A DNA stretch of 39,201 bases from Deltaproteobacteria bacterium (GTDB lineage: Bacteria > Desulfobacterota > JAFDED01): the NCBI GenBank assembly GCA_019310535.1, contig JAFDED010000033.1, forward strand, positions 1 to 39,201. Reading direction: 5' to 3'. Shown piece after piece: positions 1 through 7,760 of this stretch; the first letter of the stretch is position 1; each line of letters begins with the position of its first letter. The translations under genes and the position numbers were made by a program. The notes beneath the pieces are model-generated. The model was not told the DNA's origin. It searched no databases and worked only from the letters and a program-made list of their open reading frames with translations.

Positions 1-43
1 AAACGGCCTTCTGCTCTTCTCCAATGGAACGTGGTTTGCGCAT
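1..43 (-). CDS. start of an unidentified gene cut by the window edge
   Basis: Reading leftwards, an ATG at 43-41 follows a GGAGGGAA ribosome site and opens a frame MRKPRSIGEEQKAV that is still open at base 2. Only 14 codons are visible, so the family cannot be told. The basic start and the surrounding gene debris would fit a transposase or small DNA-binding protein, but that is a guess. The AT-rich stretch at about 58-115 would hold its promoter. Confidence 0.35.
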   Translation of the reverse strand, partial: MRKPRSIGEEQKAV

Positions 44-130
44 AATTCCCTCCGGTTATTGTTATATACCAGAGGAAATTATATATTAGTTTATATTAGA
101 TTGCAACTTAGTATTAAACGCCAAACAGAG

Positions 131-220
131 CTGCAAGCAATTTACTCCCACCTGACACGCGCGGCTATCCACACCGTCAAGCCCGAAAACATAGTCACCT
201 TCCTTGGCAGAAAACTCCAC
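131..220 (+). pseudogene. decayed coding fragment (IYSHLTR...FLGRKL)
   Basis: One frame reads IYSHLTR, then HTVKPENIVTFLGRKL. From memory, without a search, this resembles a conserved stretch (PENIATFLGRKL) in hypothetical or mobile-element-linked proteins of anaerobic Deltaproteobacteria. Downstream the frame continues to 388 without resemblance to that protein, and there is no ribosome site or sensible start. I read it as a remnant of a lost gene. The opposite strand is also partly open here but shows no recognisable domain. Confidence 0.3.
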
Positions 221-470
221 GATCAGCGGTTTCCAGAACAAAAACCTGCGCACCAAGCTCTTGGGGAAAACCAGCGCCAAGGTCTCCCGGATACTGAAAC
301 GTTTTCGCGAATAAAGCATTGGACATACGTACAAATATTACCTTACAAAACTTGGCTGTCAGGTCATAGCAACTGGCCTGAAACTTAAAGAACTCGTGAT
401 CATACCTGATCTGGCAGCACATCATCCTGCATGAAAGAGCATATTTTCTGCCGGAAAAAGCACGAATTTT

Positions 471-638
471 ATAGTTAGTGTTCATCCGGAAACCCCGCTT
501 TTTCTTTTTTCATGTGAGGAGAGAAGGGTTCTTTTATAAAATAAGTTAATGATATCACTAGCCATATTATCCATCTTCAATTTTTTACCATAAAAGTTGA
601 GAATAAATTTTTGTAGTTTCCGGATGGACACTAGTTAT
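471..638. repeat. 168-bp MITE-like element with 23-bp terminal inverted repeats
   Basis: The arms are 471-493 and 616-638. Read inwards they match at 20 of 23 positions and share the core CATCCGGAAAC. The 122-bp interior is AT-rich, has no coding capacity, and carries a smaller hairpin at 577-600 (TCAA...TTGA around an A/T stem). Short length, matched outward-facing ends and no transposase are what a miniature inverted-repeat element or two abutting IS ends would show. The parent IS is not identified. Confidence 0.55.
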
Positions 639-872
639 GGTGCTAAAAAGGCCTTTCATCAATATATTTACAGAAATCAACTTCTAAGCCCGCAACAGAT
701 AAATCGGATGGATCTCGGAAAAATTTGATTTTGAGAATCGAATCTGGTATCTTACCATCGATTTGTTGGGTTTCTTAATTGTTAAGAGCGCTGATCAATA
801 TATACCGGGAGCGAAAAACCTATGAGAAAGGGAATCGGCCTGGCGCTGCCAGGCTGCTGAATAATCGAGGAT
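639..872 (+). promoter_or_regulatory. leader of the M23 peptidase gene with hairpin and 12-codon mini-ORF
   Basis: No gene is recognised between the inverted-repeat element and the peptidase start. A perfect 7-bp stem with a 3-nt loop lies at 838-854 (GCCTGGC gct GCCAGGC). It sits inside a 12-codon frame, ATG at 822 to TGA at 858-860, reading MRKGIGLALPGC. A weak GGGAG lies 14 bases before that ATG. The hairpin ends 18 bases before the peptidase ATG, close enough to affect its translation. Function is inferred only from position. Confidence 0.25.
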
Positions 873-2225
873 ATGAAGCTGCGTTTTATTATAGTCTTGG
901 CCCTTCTGGGTCTTATTGCCGTAGCCGGCGGTTTTTTTCTCTACCCCAGGCTGGAAGAAGACCCACCCACACTGAACATCTCCCCGACACCTGAAATTGT
1001 GGGAAAAGAAGCTTCCTTTACTCTCCTGTGCGAGGATCGCGTTGCCGGTCTCAGGGAAATTCGGGCGGAACTCATCCAGGAGGGAGGGACTTTCACTCTG
1101 CTTGCTGAGACATACCCTTCGGGCACTCACCGGGTCCAAAAGACCCTGAAGGTGAACCCTCGCTCTTTAGGCCTTCAAGAGGGGGAGGTTCTCTTGAGGG
1201 TGGAGGCCAGGGATCGCTCATGGAGACGGGGCGGAAATCCGAAAATGCTTGAAGCCCGCTTCACAATAGACACCCGGCCCCCTTCGGTGGGAGTGCTGAG
1301 TCGGTTTCATTATATAAACCAGGGCGGTGCGGGACTGGTAGTGTACCGGGCTTCGGAGAAACTGGCCAGAAGCGGGGTTAAAGTGGGCGAACTCTTGTTC
1401 CCGGGTTTCCCGGTGGACGACCGGGGATACGTGTCTTTCTTTGCCGTTCCTTACGATGCTTCACCGCAGACCCCCATTGGCCTTGTAGCGGAGGACAAGG
1501 CCGGAAACCGCTCCCATACCTCTTTCCAATACCGTATCAAACCCAGGAAATTCCGCAGCGATGCCATTCGGGTGAGCGGGGGTTTCCTGCGGCGCGTCAT
1601 GCCGTATTTCATGGAGAGGGACCCCGGGTTGAAGGGGAATCCGCTGGAGGTCTTCCTTCGGGTAAACAGGGAACTTCGCAAGGCGAACGAGCAAAAGATT
1701 AGTGAGTTAAGCCGGGATACAGTTCCCAAGATAATGTGGTCCGGTCCTTTTCTCCGCATGGACAACGCCAAGCCCATGGCCCGGTTTGCGGACCACCGGG
1801 TTTACTTCAATGAGGGCAGGGAGATCGACCGCCAGGTGCATCTCGGCGAGGACCTGGCCTCCCTGGCCATGAGCGTGGTGAAGGCGGCCAATGGTGGGAG
1901 AGTGGTTTTCGCGGGGGAACTCGGGATTTATGGCAACACCGTTATGGTGGACCACGGCTGCGGGCTGGTCAGCATGTACTCGCACCTGAGCAGGATGGAC
2001 CTTGCGCCAGGTCAAGAGGTGCAGAAGGGACAGCCCCTGGGACTCACAGGAGCCACGGGCCTGGCCGGCGGAGACCACCTCCACTTCAGCATCCTGGTAT
2101 CCGGGGTATACGTCAACCCTGTGGAGTGGTGGGATCCCCACTGGGTGAAGGACAACGTGGAGGATAAGCTGGGCCTGCTGGAAACCGGACAGAAGAGCGA
2201 TTCCGCCGCGCCGGTGTCTCAATAA
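873..2225 (+). CDS. membrane-anchored M23 (LytM-like) metallopeptidase
   Basis: Predicted peptidoglycan endopeptidase or LytM-type envelope regulator, 450 aa. Residues 5-24 form an N-terminal membrane anchor or uncleaved signal, so the rest lies in the periplasm. A long extracytoplasmic stalk (about 30-290, Ig-like in character) precedes the C-terminal M23 domain (about 310-420). The zinc and catalytic set is complete: H323 and D327 in the HxxxD motif, H371 in SHLS, and H402/H404 in the HLHF motif. The enzyme is therefore expected to be active, unlike degenerate LytM activators. GAGG lies only 2 bases before the ATG, a tight spacing, but the hydrophobic start fits. It stands alone, with 80 bp to the next gene. 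Its target bond (usually D,D- or glycyl-type cross-links) cannot be told. Confidence 0.9.
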   Translation: MKLRFIIVLALLGLIAVAGGFFLYPRLEEDPPTLNISPTPEIVGKEASFTLLCEDRVAGLREIRAELIQEGGTFTLLAETYPSGTHRVQKTLKVNPRSLGLQEGEVLLRVEARDRSWRRGGNPKMLEARFTIDTRPPSVGVLSRFHYINQGGAGLVVYRASEKLARSGVKVGELLFPGFPVDDRGYVSFFAVPYDASPQTPIGLVAEDKAGNRSHTSFQYRIKPRKFRSDAIRVSGGFLRRVMPYFMERDPGLKGNPLEVFLRVNRELRKANEQKISELSRDTVPKIMWSGPFLRMDNAKPMARFADHRVYFNEGREIDRQVHLGEDLASLAMSVVKAANGGRVVFAGELGIYGNTVMVDHGCGLVSMYSHLSRMDLAPGQEVQKGQPLGLTGATGLAGGDHLHFSILVSGVYVNPVEWWDPHWVKDNVEDKLGLLETGQKSDSAAPVSQ

Positions 2226-2305
2226 ACATGAGGGTGAGCCGGAAAGTGATGATACGCTGAATTTTATAGAGTTATTTTTTTCATATAAAAACGAGGGGAT
2301 GGATG

Positions 2306-3346
2306 ATGAAAGCTGTGGTCAAGTACGCACCGGGTGTAGGAAATGTGGAGTTGAGGGACGTCGAGGAGCCGCGCCCCAAACCTGGTTATGTAGTGGCCGA
2401 AGTGAAAGCGGCGGGGGTATGCGGTTCGGAGCTTCACTTGTATCACAATACGCTTCAGTTCAAACTCAGAACCCCTGTTATCATGGGCCACGAGTTCAGC
2501 GGGATTATCTCGGCTGTGGGGGAGGGAGTGCAGGGATGGAAGGCGGGAGACCGTGTTGTATGCGAGACCACCAGTTACCACTGCGGCACGTGTATCCCCT
2601 GCCGTCAGGGATGTTACAACCACTGTATTGAGCGGAAGGTCATCGGCATGTACGACAACGGATGCTTCACCAGCTACATCCTCATCCATGAAAGCCGCGT
2701 TCACCGTCTGCCGGACAATATCGACTTTCATGCGGGGGTGTTGATCGAACCACTGGCATGTTGCGTCGTGACGGTGACGGAGATCACCAAGGTCCTTTCG
2801 GGCGATCTGGTTGTGGTGGCCGGACCTGGAACCATAGGAATCCTCTCTCTCCAACTGGCAAAAGCCGCAGGGGCATATACCGTTATTTACGGTACGGCCC
2901 AGGACCGGCACAGACTGGAACTGGCAAAGCGTCTGGGGGCCGATGAAGCCCTGATAATCGACGAAACGGATATCGTAGAACACATCCTCCGGCTCTCGGG
3001 CGGCCATGGAGCCGATATCTTCCTGGAATGCAGCGGGGCTCCATCCGCAGCCCGGCAGGGGTTTCGGCTCACCCGCCGCATGGGCAAGTACACCCAGATC
3101 GGACTTGCTGACAAGCCCTTCGAGGTTGATCTGGCGCAGATCGCTTACAGGGGGCTCAAGGTCAGGGGTGCAGCGGGCCAGAAATGGCCCGCCTGGGAGC
3201 GGGCCCTGAACCTGGTGACCAGGGGCAAGGTCGATACCCGCCCACTGGTGAGCCACGTCATGCCCCTATCCCAGTGGGAGGAGGCTTTTCACACCTTCGA
3301 AAACAAGAAAGGAGTCAAAATACTGCTGGAGCCGGAGAAGGAGTAG
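2306..3346 (+). CDS. zinc-dependent medium-chain alcohol/polyol dehydrogenase
   Basis: NAD(P)-dependent oxidation of a secondary alcohol or polyol, of the sorbitol/threonine dehydrogenase type (MDR superfamily), 346 aa, cytoplasmic. Catalytic zinc ligands are C39, H62-E63 and E148. The structural zinc lobe has its four cysteines at 93, 96, 99 and 107. The nucleotide fold shows GPGTIG at 173-178. ATGs at 2303 and 2306 are in frame; GAGGGG at 2293-2298 gives better spacing to 2306, which I chose. The gene points towards the transketolase and iron-alcohol dehydrogenase genes on the other strand, from which it is separated by an HNH remnant, so a shared pathway is possible but unproven. The substrate is unknown. 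Confidence 0.85.
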   Translation: MKAVVKYAPGVGNVELRDVEEPRPKPGYVVAEVKAAGVCGSELHLYHNTLQFKLRTPVIMGHEFSGIISAVGEGVQGWKAGDRVVCETTSYHCGTCIPCRQGCYNHCIERKVIGMYDNGCFTSYILIHESRVHRLPDNIDFHAGVLIEPLACCVVTVTEITKVLSGDLVVVAGPGTIGILSLQLAKAAGAYTVIYGTAQDRHRLELAKRLGADEALIIDETDIVEHILRLSGGHGADIFLECSGAPSAARQGFRLTRRMGKYTQIGLADKPFEVDLAQIAYRGLKVRGAAGQKWPAWERALNLVTRGKVDTRPLVSHVMPLSQWEEAFHTFENKKGVKILLEPEKE

Positions 3347-3397
3347 ATGTAAAGGTTATTCCTGACATTTGAATAAATTATGCGCCTCAGACTATGA

Positions 3398-3586
3398 GAA
3401 GCCTATTCCCTCAACCATTATGTACCGGGGTTAACCTATGATGGTGATACCCGTAAGATGCTAAAAGCGGAATTTAGTAATACCTGTGCCTATTGCGGCG
3501 AGCAGTTGCCCCCGTCTTTTGAGATGGATCACATATTCCCGAGATACAGGTTCCCTATGAGAGGCTATCTTTCAGTGGTTCCTTGA
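3398..3586 (+). pseudogene. HNH endonuclease remnant
   Basis: An open stretch between stops reads EAYSLNHYVPGLTYDGD, then RKMLKAEFSNTCAYCGEQL, then FEMDHIFPRYR, ending at TGA 3584-3586. CxYCG followed about 14 residues later by a DH pair is the first half of a zinc-ribbon HNH nuclease (established motif). The second zinc knuckle and the final HNH histidine are missing, and there is no start codon or ribosome site, so it is a truncated relic. Related full-length proteins occur in IscB-like, group II intron-linked and restriction nucleases; the remnant is too short to choose. Confidence 0.55.
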
Positions 3587-3624
3587 ATATATATAATGTA
3601 CAGCCGCGGAGTCAGGCACAATAC

Positions 3625-4593
3625 CTATTTCTTCATTTTTAGCACCTCTTCCGCCGTTTCAACGATGTCCTTCGGAGTCATCCGGTAGCGCACATACAGG
3701 TCTTCCGCCTTGTGGGCCGAATAGACGAACTGGTCCCGGATGCCGACCCTTCTCAGGGGCACGGGTGAGTGCTCGGAGAGCACCTCGCTGACGACGCTCC
3801 CCAGGCCTCCGATGATGCCGTGGTTTTCCATGGTGACCAGCGCTCCGGTCTCATTGGCCGCACGGATGAGGGCGTCTTTGTCGACGGGCTTGATGGTGGG
3901 CAAGTGCAGAATTCCCACACGGATCCCTTTTTCCTGCAGCATGTCCGCAGCCTGCACGGCCCGCGATACCATGGTCCCGGTGCTCACCAGGCAGACATCC
4001 GTTCCCTCCCGGACAAATATCCCCTTTCCCACCCGGAACCGATAGTCGTCGTCGAAGACCACCGGGTGGGCCGACCGGGCATATCGAAAGTATACCGGGC
4101 CTTCAACGTCTTCCACTGCGGCCCGCAAGGCATGCTTGAGCTCAACGACGTCGCCCGGCACTATCACCGTAACGTTGGGGATGGAGCGCATGACGCCAAG
4201 ATCCCAATCCGGCTGATGGGATGCCCCGGTGACGTACATGTCGATGCCGCCGCACGAGCCGGCCATGATTCCGTGCATGTTGTCATGGGCAACCTGGACT
4301 ATCCAGGGATCCACGGCCCGGGAAGCGGCCAGAAAGGAAAAGATGCAGAGGACGGGAATGTCTCCCTGGGTTATCATGCCGGCGAGCATACCCGTGGCGT
4401 TCTGCTCGGCGATTCCTATCTGGTAAAACCGCTGAGGCAACTGGTCCCGAAAGACCGCGGACCCTGTGGAGGTCGCCACATCGCAATCCAGAACCACAAG
4501 CTTCTCGTTTTCCCTGCCTATCTCCACCAGGGTCTCGCCGAAGACCCGCCGATGCTCAGTCGCCGCCAGTTCGTTCCGCCTTGTCTCATCCAT
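3625..4593 (-). CDS. transketolase-like C-terminal subunit (pyrimidine-binding half)
   Basis: Second half of a split thiamine-diphosphate transketolase, 322 aa, transferring a two-carbon ketol unit between sugars together with the upstream subunit. The pyrimidine-binding domain (about 10-175) has the catalytic glutamate E63 in IGIAEQN, and the C-terminal transketolase domain covers about 190-315. The ATG follows directly on the TAG of the N-terminal subunit gene (TAGATG), with a GGGGGC-like ribosome site inside that gene, so the two are translationally coupled. Split transketolases of this kind serve pentose-phosphate roles in many prokaryotes. They also serve special pathways, for example the sulfo-transketolase route of sulfoquinovose breakdown. 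The true donor and acceptor cannot be read from the sequence. Confidence 0.88.
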   Translation of the reverse strand: MDETRRNELAATEHRRVFGETLVEIGRENEKLVVLDCDVATSTGSAVFRDQLPQRFYQIGIAEQNATGMLAGMITQGDIPVLCIFSFLAASRAVDPWIVQVAHDNMHGIMAGSCGGIDMYVTGASHQPDWDLGVMRSIPNVTVIVPGDVVELKHALRAAVEDVEGPVYFRYARSAHPVVFDDDYRFRVGKGIFVREGTDVCLVSTGTMVSRAVQAADMLQEKGIRVGILHLPTIKPVDKDALIRAANETGALVTMENHGIIGGLGSVVSEVLSEHSPVPLRRVGIRDQFVYSAHKAEDLYVRYRMTPKDIVETAEEVLKMKK

Positions 4594-5445
4594 CTATTCA
4601 GCCCCCTTCATCAACTCCAGACGCGCCTGCTTCAGCTCCTCCAGAGCCTGTTCTTTTTCCTGGTCGTTGGGTGCACGGTGGTGCCACAGGAAATTGTCCT
4701 CCATAAAGGATATTCCTTTTCCCTTCACCGTATTGGCCACGATGAGCACGGGTTTCTCCCGGTTCTCCAGGCCGGTCTCCAGGGCGCTCACCACCTGTTG
4801 AATGTCATGTCCGTCAATCTCCATAGTCTCCCACCCGAAGGATTCCCAGACCTTTCTCGTCGGCTTTATGCTGAGAACATCGTCTGTTTTGCCGACGAGC
4901 TGGAGCTTGTTGTCGTCAATGACGGCCACCAGCCCTCTCAGCTTATGGAAGCCCGCGAACATGGCAGCCTCCAGTACCATCCCCTCCTGGCACTCGCCAT
5001 CCCCGAGAATCACCACCACTCTGCCGGGGCGATTTTTTCTCATCATGCTCAATCGCATCCCGATGCCGGCGGAAAGCCCCTGTCCCAGGGAGCCGGTGGA
5101 GATTCGGGCATATGGATAAAAATGGCTCCGGTCGATGTGCCCCTGAAGACGGCTGTCCAATCGCTCAAAGGTCAGGAGCTCATCGACGGTGATGTATCCC
5201 TGCTGTGCCAGCACCGCATACCATCCCAGGCAGGCATGGCCCTTGGAGAGCACCAGCCAATCGCTGTCCTCCGATTCCGGCTTTTGCGGGTCGAATTTCA
5301 TGGCGGCCAGGCATCCCCGGAAAATCTCAATGGCCGACAACGAACCACCGGCATGACCGGCGCCGGACTTGTGGCCGCCCCGGATGACAAGCTCCCTGGC
5401 CTCAATGCAATCGCGTTTCCACTGCAATACTTTTTCAGAATTCAT
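4594..5445 (-). CDS. transketolase-like N-terminal subunit (diphosphate-binding half)
   Basis: First half of the split transketolase, 283 aa. The thiamine diphosphate and metal motif GDGECQEG begins at 148 and ends in N179. H31 (GHAGGS) and H70 (SKGHA) match the conserved active-site histidines of the family. AAGGGAG sits 4 bases before the ATG, a strong ribosome site. Upstream lies the iron-type alcohol dehydrogenase gene on the same strand with a 66-bp gap, so the three genes are probably one operon, read from the dehydrogenase. An aldehyde reductase made together with a transketolase suggests handling of a short hydroxy-aldehyde made or used by the ketol transfer. That link is inference. 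Confidence 0.88.
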   Translation of the reverse strand: MNSEKVLQWKRDCIEARELVIRGGHKSGAGHAGGSLSAIEIFRGCLAAMKFDPQKPESEDSDWLVLSKGHACLGWYAVLAQQGYITVDELLTFERLDSRLQGHIDRSHFYPYARISTGSLGQGLSAGIGMRLSMMRKNRPGRVVVILGDGECQEGMVLEAAMFAGFHKLRGLVAVIDDNKLQLVGKTDDVLSIKPTRKVWESFGWETMEIDGHDIQQVVSALETGLENREKPVLIVANTVKGKGISFMEDNFLWHHRAPNDQEKEQALEELKQARLELMKGAE

Positions 5446-5511
5446 GACTCCCTTTTCCTTGTACTCATTACCGAATGTGGTCTCAAGTTCACGAATGACC
5501 GGATGTCCGGA

Positions 5512-6750
5512 TTAAAACAATTTTTTCAGAACCTCTTCCACCTGCTCCGCACGACTCACCTTGCGGGGATTCCCCACCAGGAGACGCTGGATTTTCAATG
5601 TGCCCTCCGCCAGGAGGGGGATGTCTTTTTCTTTCACGCCGAAGGCTTTCAGGCCTGCGGGGATCCCGATGTCATCTGCGAGTTTCTTGACCGCACGGGC
5701 CGCCATCATTGCCGCATCGCTTCTCCCCATCCCGAGAGTGTCCTCTCCCATAACGCTGGCGATGTCTGCAAACTTACTGAAATCACTGCACGCGTTATAC
5801 TCCATTACCGCCGGCAGCAAGGTGGCCACAGCCTCGCCGTGCGATAGAGGAAACTTGCCCCCAAGGCTCAATGCCATGGCATGTACCAGGCCGAGTCCTG
5901 AGTTGGTGAATGCGATGCCGGCCAGCAGGCTGGCCAGGGACATCCCCCACCGGGCATCGAGGTCTTCCCCATTGTCGCAGGCCCTGCGCAGGTTCTCGGA
6001 AACCAGCTCGACGGCCTTCAGGGCGATGACATCCGTGAAAGGATTGGAGCCGCCGTACACGGGCCGTTTGCCTGGAGAGTCGGGTTTTGCTTTTCGGTCG
6101 AACTTTCGCGTAACATAGCACTCGATGGCGTGGGAGAGGGCATCCATGCCCGTGAACGCGGTGATTGCGGGCGACATGCTGACACACAGGCAGGGATCGA
6201 CAAGAGCCAGGACGGGGCGCTGATAAGGACTGGAAATGCCCACCTTGAGCTTTTCGTCCTTCAGGGAGATCACCGATGCCGGTGAGACTTCGGATCCGGT
6301 GCCCGCTGTAGTGGGACACCCGATGACCGGAATACCGGGACCCGGTATCGGCCTGCCCCCGCCTGTGGGCGGCGCAATATACTCGATCAGCTCTCCACCG
6401 TGTTTCAACAGAATACCGGTAGTCTTGGCCACGTCAATGGAACTGCCGCCCCCTAGCCCGATGATGACATCGTATTTACCCCTCCGGGCATACGTAACGC
6501 ACTCCATAAATGTGGCATCGGTGGGTTCAGGAATTATTGAGTCGAACACATCGAAGAGGATTCCATCGTGTTCAAGGGGCTCCGTAATCGTCTGTAAAAG
6601 CCCCGCCTCCTTAACGCCCCTGTCCGTCACTATCAACGCTTTTGTTCCGCCAGCCTTTGTAACCTCATAGCCGATTTCCTCGGCCGCGCCGGCTCCAAAT
6701 TTGATGAAGTGGTTCAATGAGAACTCAAACACGCTGTCTGGATTGAACAT
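5512..6750 (-). CDS. iron-containing alcohol dehydrogenase
   Basis: Group III (Fe-dependent) alcohol dehydrogenase, 412 aa, interconverting an alcohol and an aldehyde with NAD(P)H in the cytoplasm. The cofactor loop GGGSSIDVAK begins at about 100. Metal ligands are D203, H207, H290 and H304, with the 4- and 14-residue spacings of lactaldehyde reductase FucO. It is longer than the usual 380-390 aa because of an insertion at about 215-238 after the first histidine, rich in Lys, Pro and Gly. A strong AAGGGAGGT ribosome site precedes the ATG. First gene of the probable operon with the split transketolase. Its substrate is unknown. Confidence 0.88.
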   Translation of the reverse strand: MFNPDSVFEFSLNHFIKFGAGAAEEIGYEVTKAGGTKALIVTDRGVKEAGLLQTITEPLEHDGILFDVFDSIIPEPTDATFMECVTYARRGKYDVIIGLGGGSSIDVAKTTGILLKHGGELIEYIAPPTGGGRPIPGPGIPVIGCPTTAGTGSEVSPASVISLKDEKLKVGISSPYQRPVLALVDPCLCVSMSPAITAFTGMDALSHAIECYVTRKFDRKAKPDSPGKRPVYGGSNPFTDVIALKAVELVSENLRRACDNGEDLDARWGMSLASLLAGIAFTNSGLGLVHAMALSLGGKFPLSHGEAVATLLPAVMEYNACSDFSKFADIASVMGEDTLGMGRSDAAMMAARAVKKLADDIGIPAGLKAFGVKEKDIPLLAEGTLKIQRLLVGNPRKVSRAEQVEEVLKKLF

Positions 6751-7011
6751 TTGAGACCTCCCTTATGTAGTAAAATCCCTTCAGGTGCTTCCTTTCACAG
6801 CCCGCGCCGGCGAATCACGAAAATATCTCCTCGACGCGGCCTCCCGTAAAGATTTTCCCGCCAATTGTTGACTTTATATAGCATATAACAAAAAAAATGT
6901 CAGGTAAAAACCACCGATGCCCTGCACACTTGAACAGACGGTACATTGCGGGTATAATAGTTAAAATTTGAAGTTTTTCGGGAAAAGAACCCTTGGCGGA
7001 GAAAGAAAAAT
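6751..7011. promoter_or_regulatory. divergent intergenic region
   Basis: This 261-bp gap separates the iron-alcohol dehydrogenase operon (-) from the CQLG-repeat protein gene (+) and must hold the promoters of both. It is AT-rich at about 6860-6900 and 6955-6975. I see no clear operator, terminator or RNA gene in it. Confidence 0.3.
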
Positions 7012-7452
7012 ATGATGACTCACAAAGATGCAGAACATTATGCTGGGAAGCATGGAACCACTGAGCCACCGGAACCCCGCATCGCGGAAACTATACAGGC
7101 CCGAGCTTCGGCTGGACGATTGCCGTGCGAATCGGCATTTCGCATCGTGGAAGAACTCGGGTCTACGCCGGCGGAAGTGGGCCGCGCAGCGGATCTTCTG
7201 GAAGTCAAAATATCCAAGTGCCAGTTGGGCCTTTTCGGACACGTTGAAGGGAAACGGTTGACCGTCAAACCCGCGCAATCGGTGTCGGTCGAACTGGCGG
7301 ATGCCCTTCAAGAGCGGCTGGTCAATGACAAGCTGCCGTGTGCTGCAGCCTGGGAAATTGCACAGCGGTTCGGTATGCCCAAGATGGGCGTCACGGCGGC
7401 ATGCGAAAAATTGGGCCTCCGGATTAAACCTTGCCAGCTTGGTTCGTTTTAA
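7012..7452 (+). CDS. conserved hypothetical protein with two LPC...CQLG repeats
   Basis: 146 aa, cytoplasmic, no membrane segment. After a 25-residue hydrophilic start it consists of two copies of one 50-residue unit, residues 26-75 and 97-146, in exact 71-residue register. Each has LPC (C39, C110), a helix-turn-helix-like middle (for example AWEIAQRFGM...VTAACEKLG) and a closing CQLG motif (C70, C141) ending in F. About 17 of 50 positions are identical. The paired cysteines, 31 residues apart in each unit, could bind a metal or form a disulfide; the middle could bind DNA. Both ideas are inference. I recall similar CQLG proteins in sulfate-reducing and syntrophic bacteria but know no assigned function. 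It stands alone between divergent neighbours. Confidence 0.65.
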   Translation: MMTHKDAEHYAGKHGTTEPPEPRIAETIQARASAGRLPCESAFRIVEELGSTPAEVGRAADLLEVKISKCQLGLFGHVEGKRLTVKPAQSVSVELADALQERLVNDKLPCAAAWEIAQRFGMPKMGVTAACEKLGLRIKPCQLGSF

Positions 7453-7760
7453 TTTTAATTCCAAAGTAATTGTCATTCAGGGGCTGCACCCGCGAAGCAT
7501 GAAAATGGTGATGGCTTACGGAACTTCAACGCCTCCCTCTTCCTATTTCAGGGGGGAAAGGGTGGAGGTGAGTGGGGATTTTGTGAGGGCACAGAGCGCT
7601 CCCTGCTGTTAGAACCCCGTCATACTGGCACTCCCCCGCAAGCGGGGGGCTGAGGGGATAATAATGCAAAGGTATTTCGGACACAGCCCATGTCACAGTC
7701 ATGAGACATTTTCTATCTGATCGTACGCCAATACATTTTCCTTGATGTTGAGAGGAACGA
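7453..7760. other. intergenic region with GC hairpin
   Basis: No gene is recognised in this 308-bp gap. A perfect hairpin lies at 7633-7648 (CCCCCG caag CGGGGG) in a C/G-rich setting but has no T-run after it, so it is not a convincing terminator. The last bases include the GAGAGG ribosome site (7750-7755) of the permease gene and probably its promoter. Confidence 0.3.

Noticed and set aside
2264..3256. 330-codon frame on the - strand
   Set aside because: Shadow of the zinc alcohol dehydrogenase gene, whose metal ligands are all present on the + strand.
3769..5847. Very long open frame on the + strand (692 codons)
   Set aside because: It lies opposite the split transketolase and iron-alcohol dehydrogenase genes, which have full motifs and ribosome sites. 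The + frame has no domain and is a high-GC shadow.
7633..7648. CCCCCG/CGGGGG hairpin as terminator of the CQLG gene
   Set aside because: It lies 180 bases past the stop and has no T-run.
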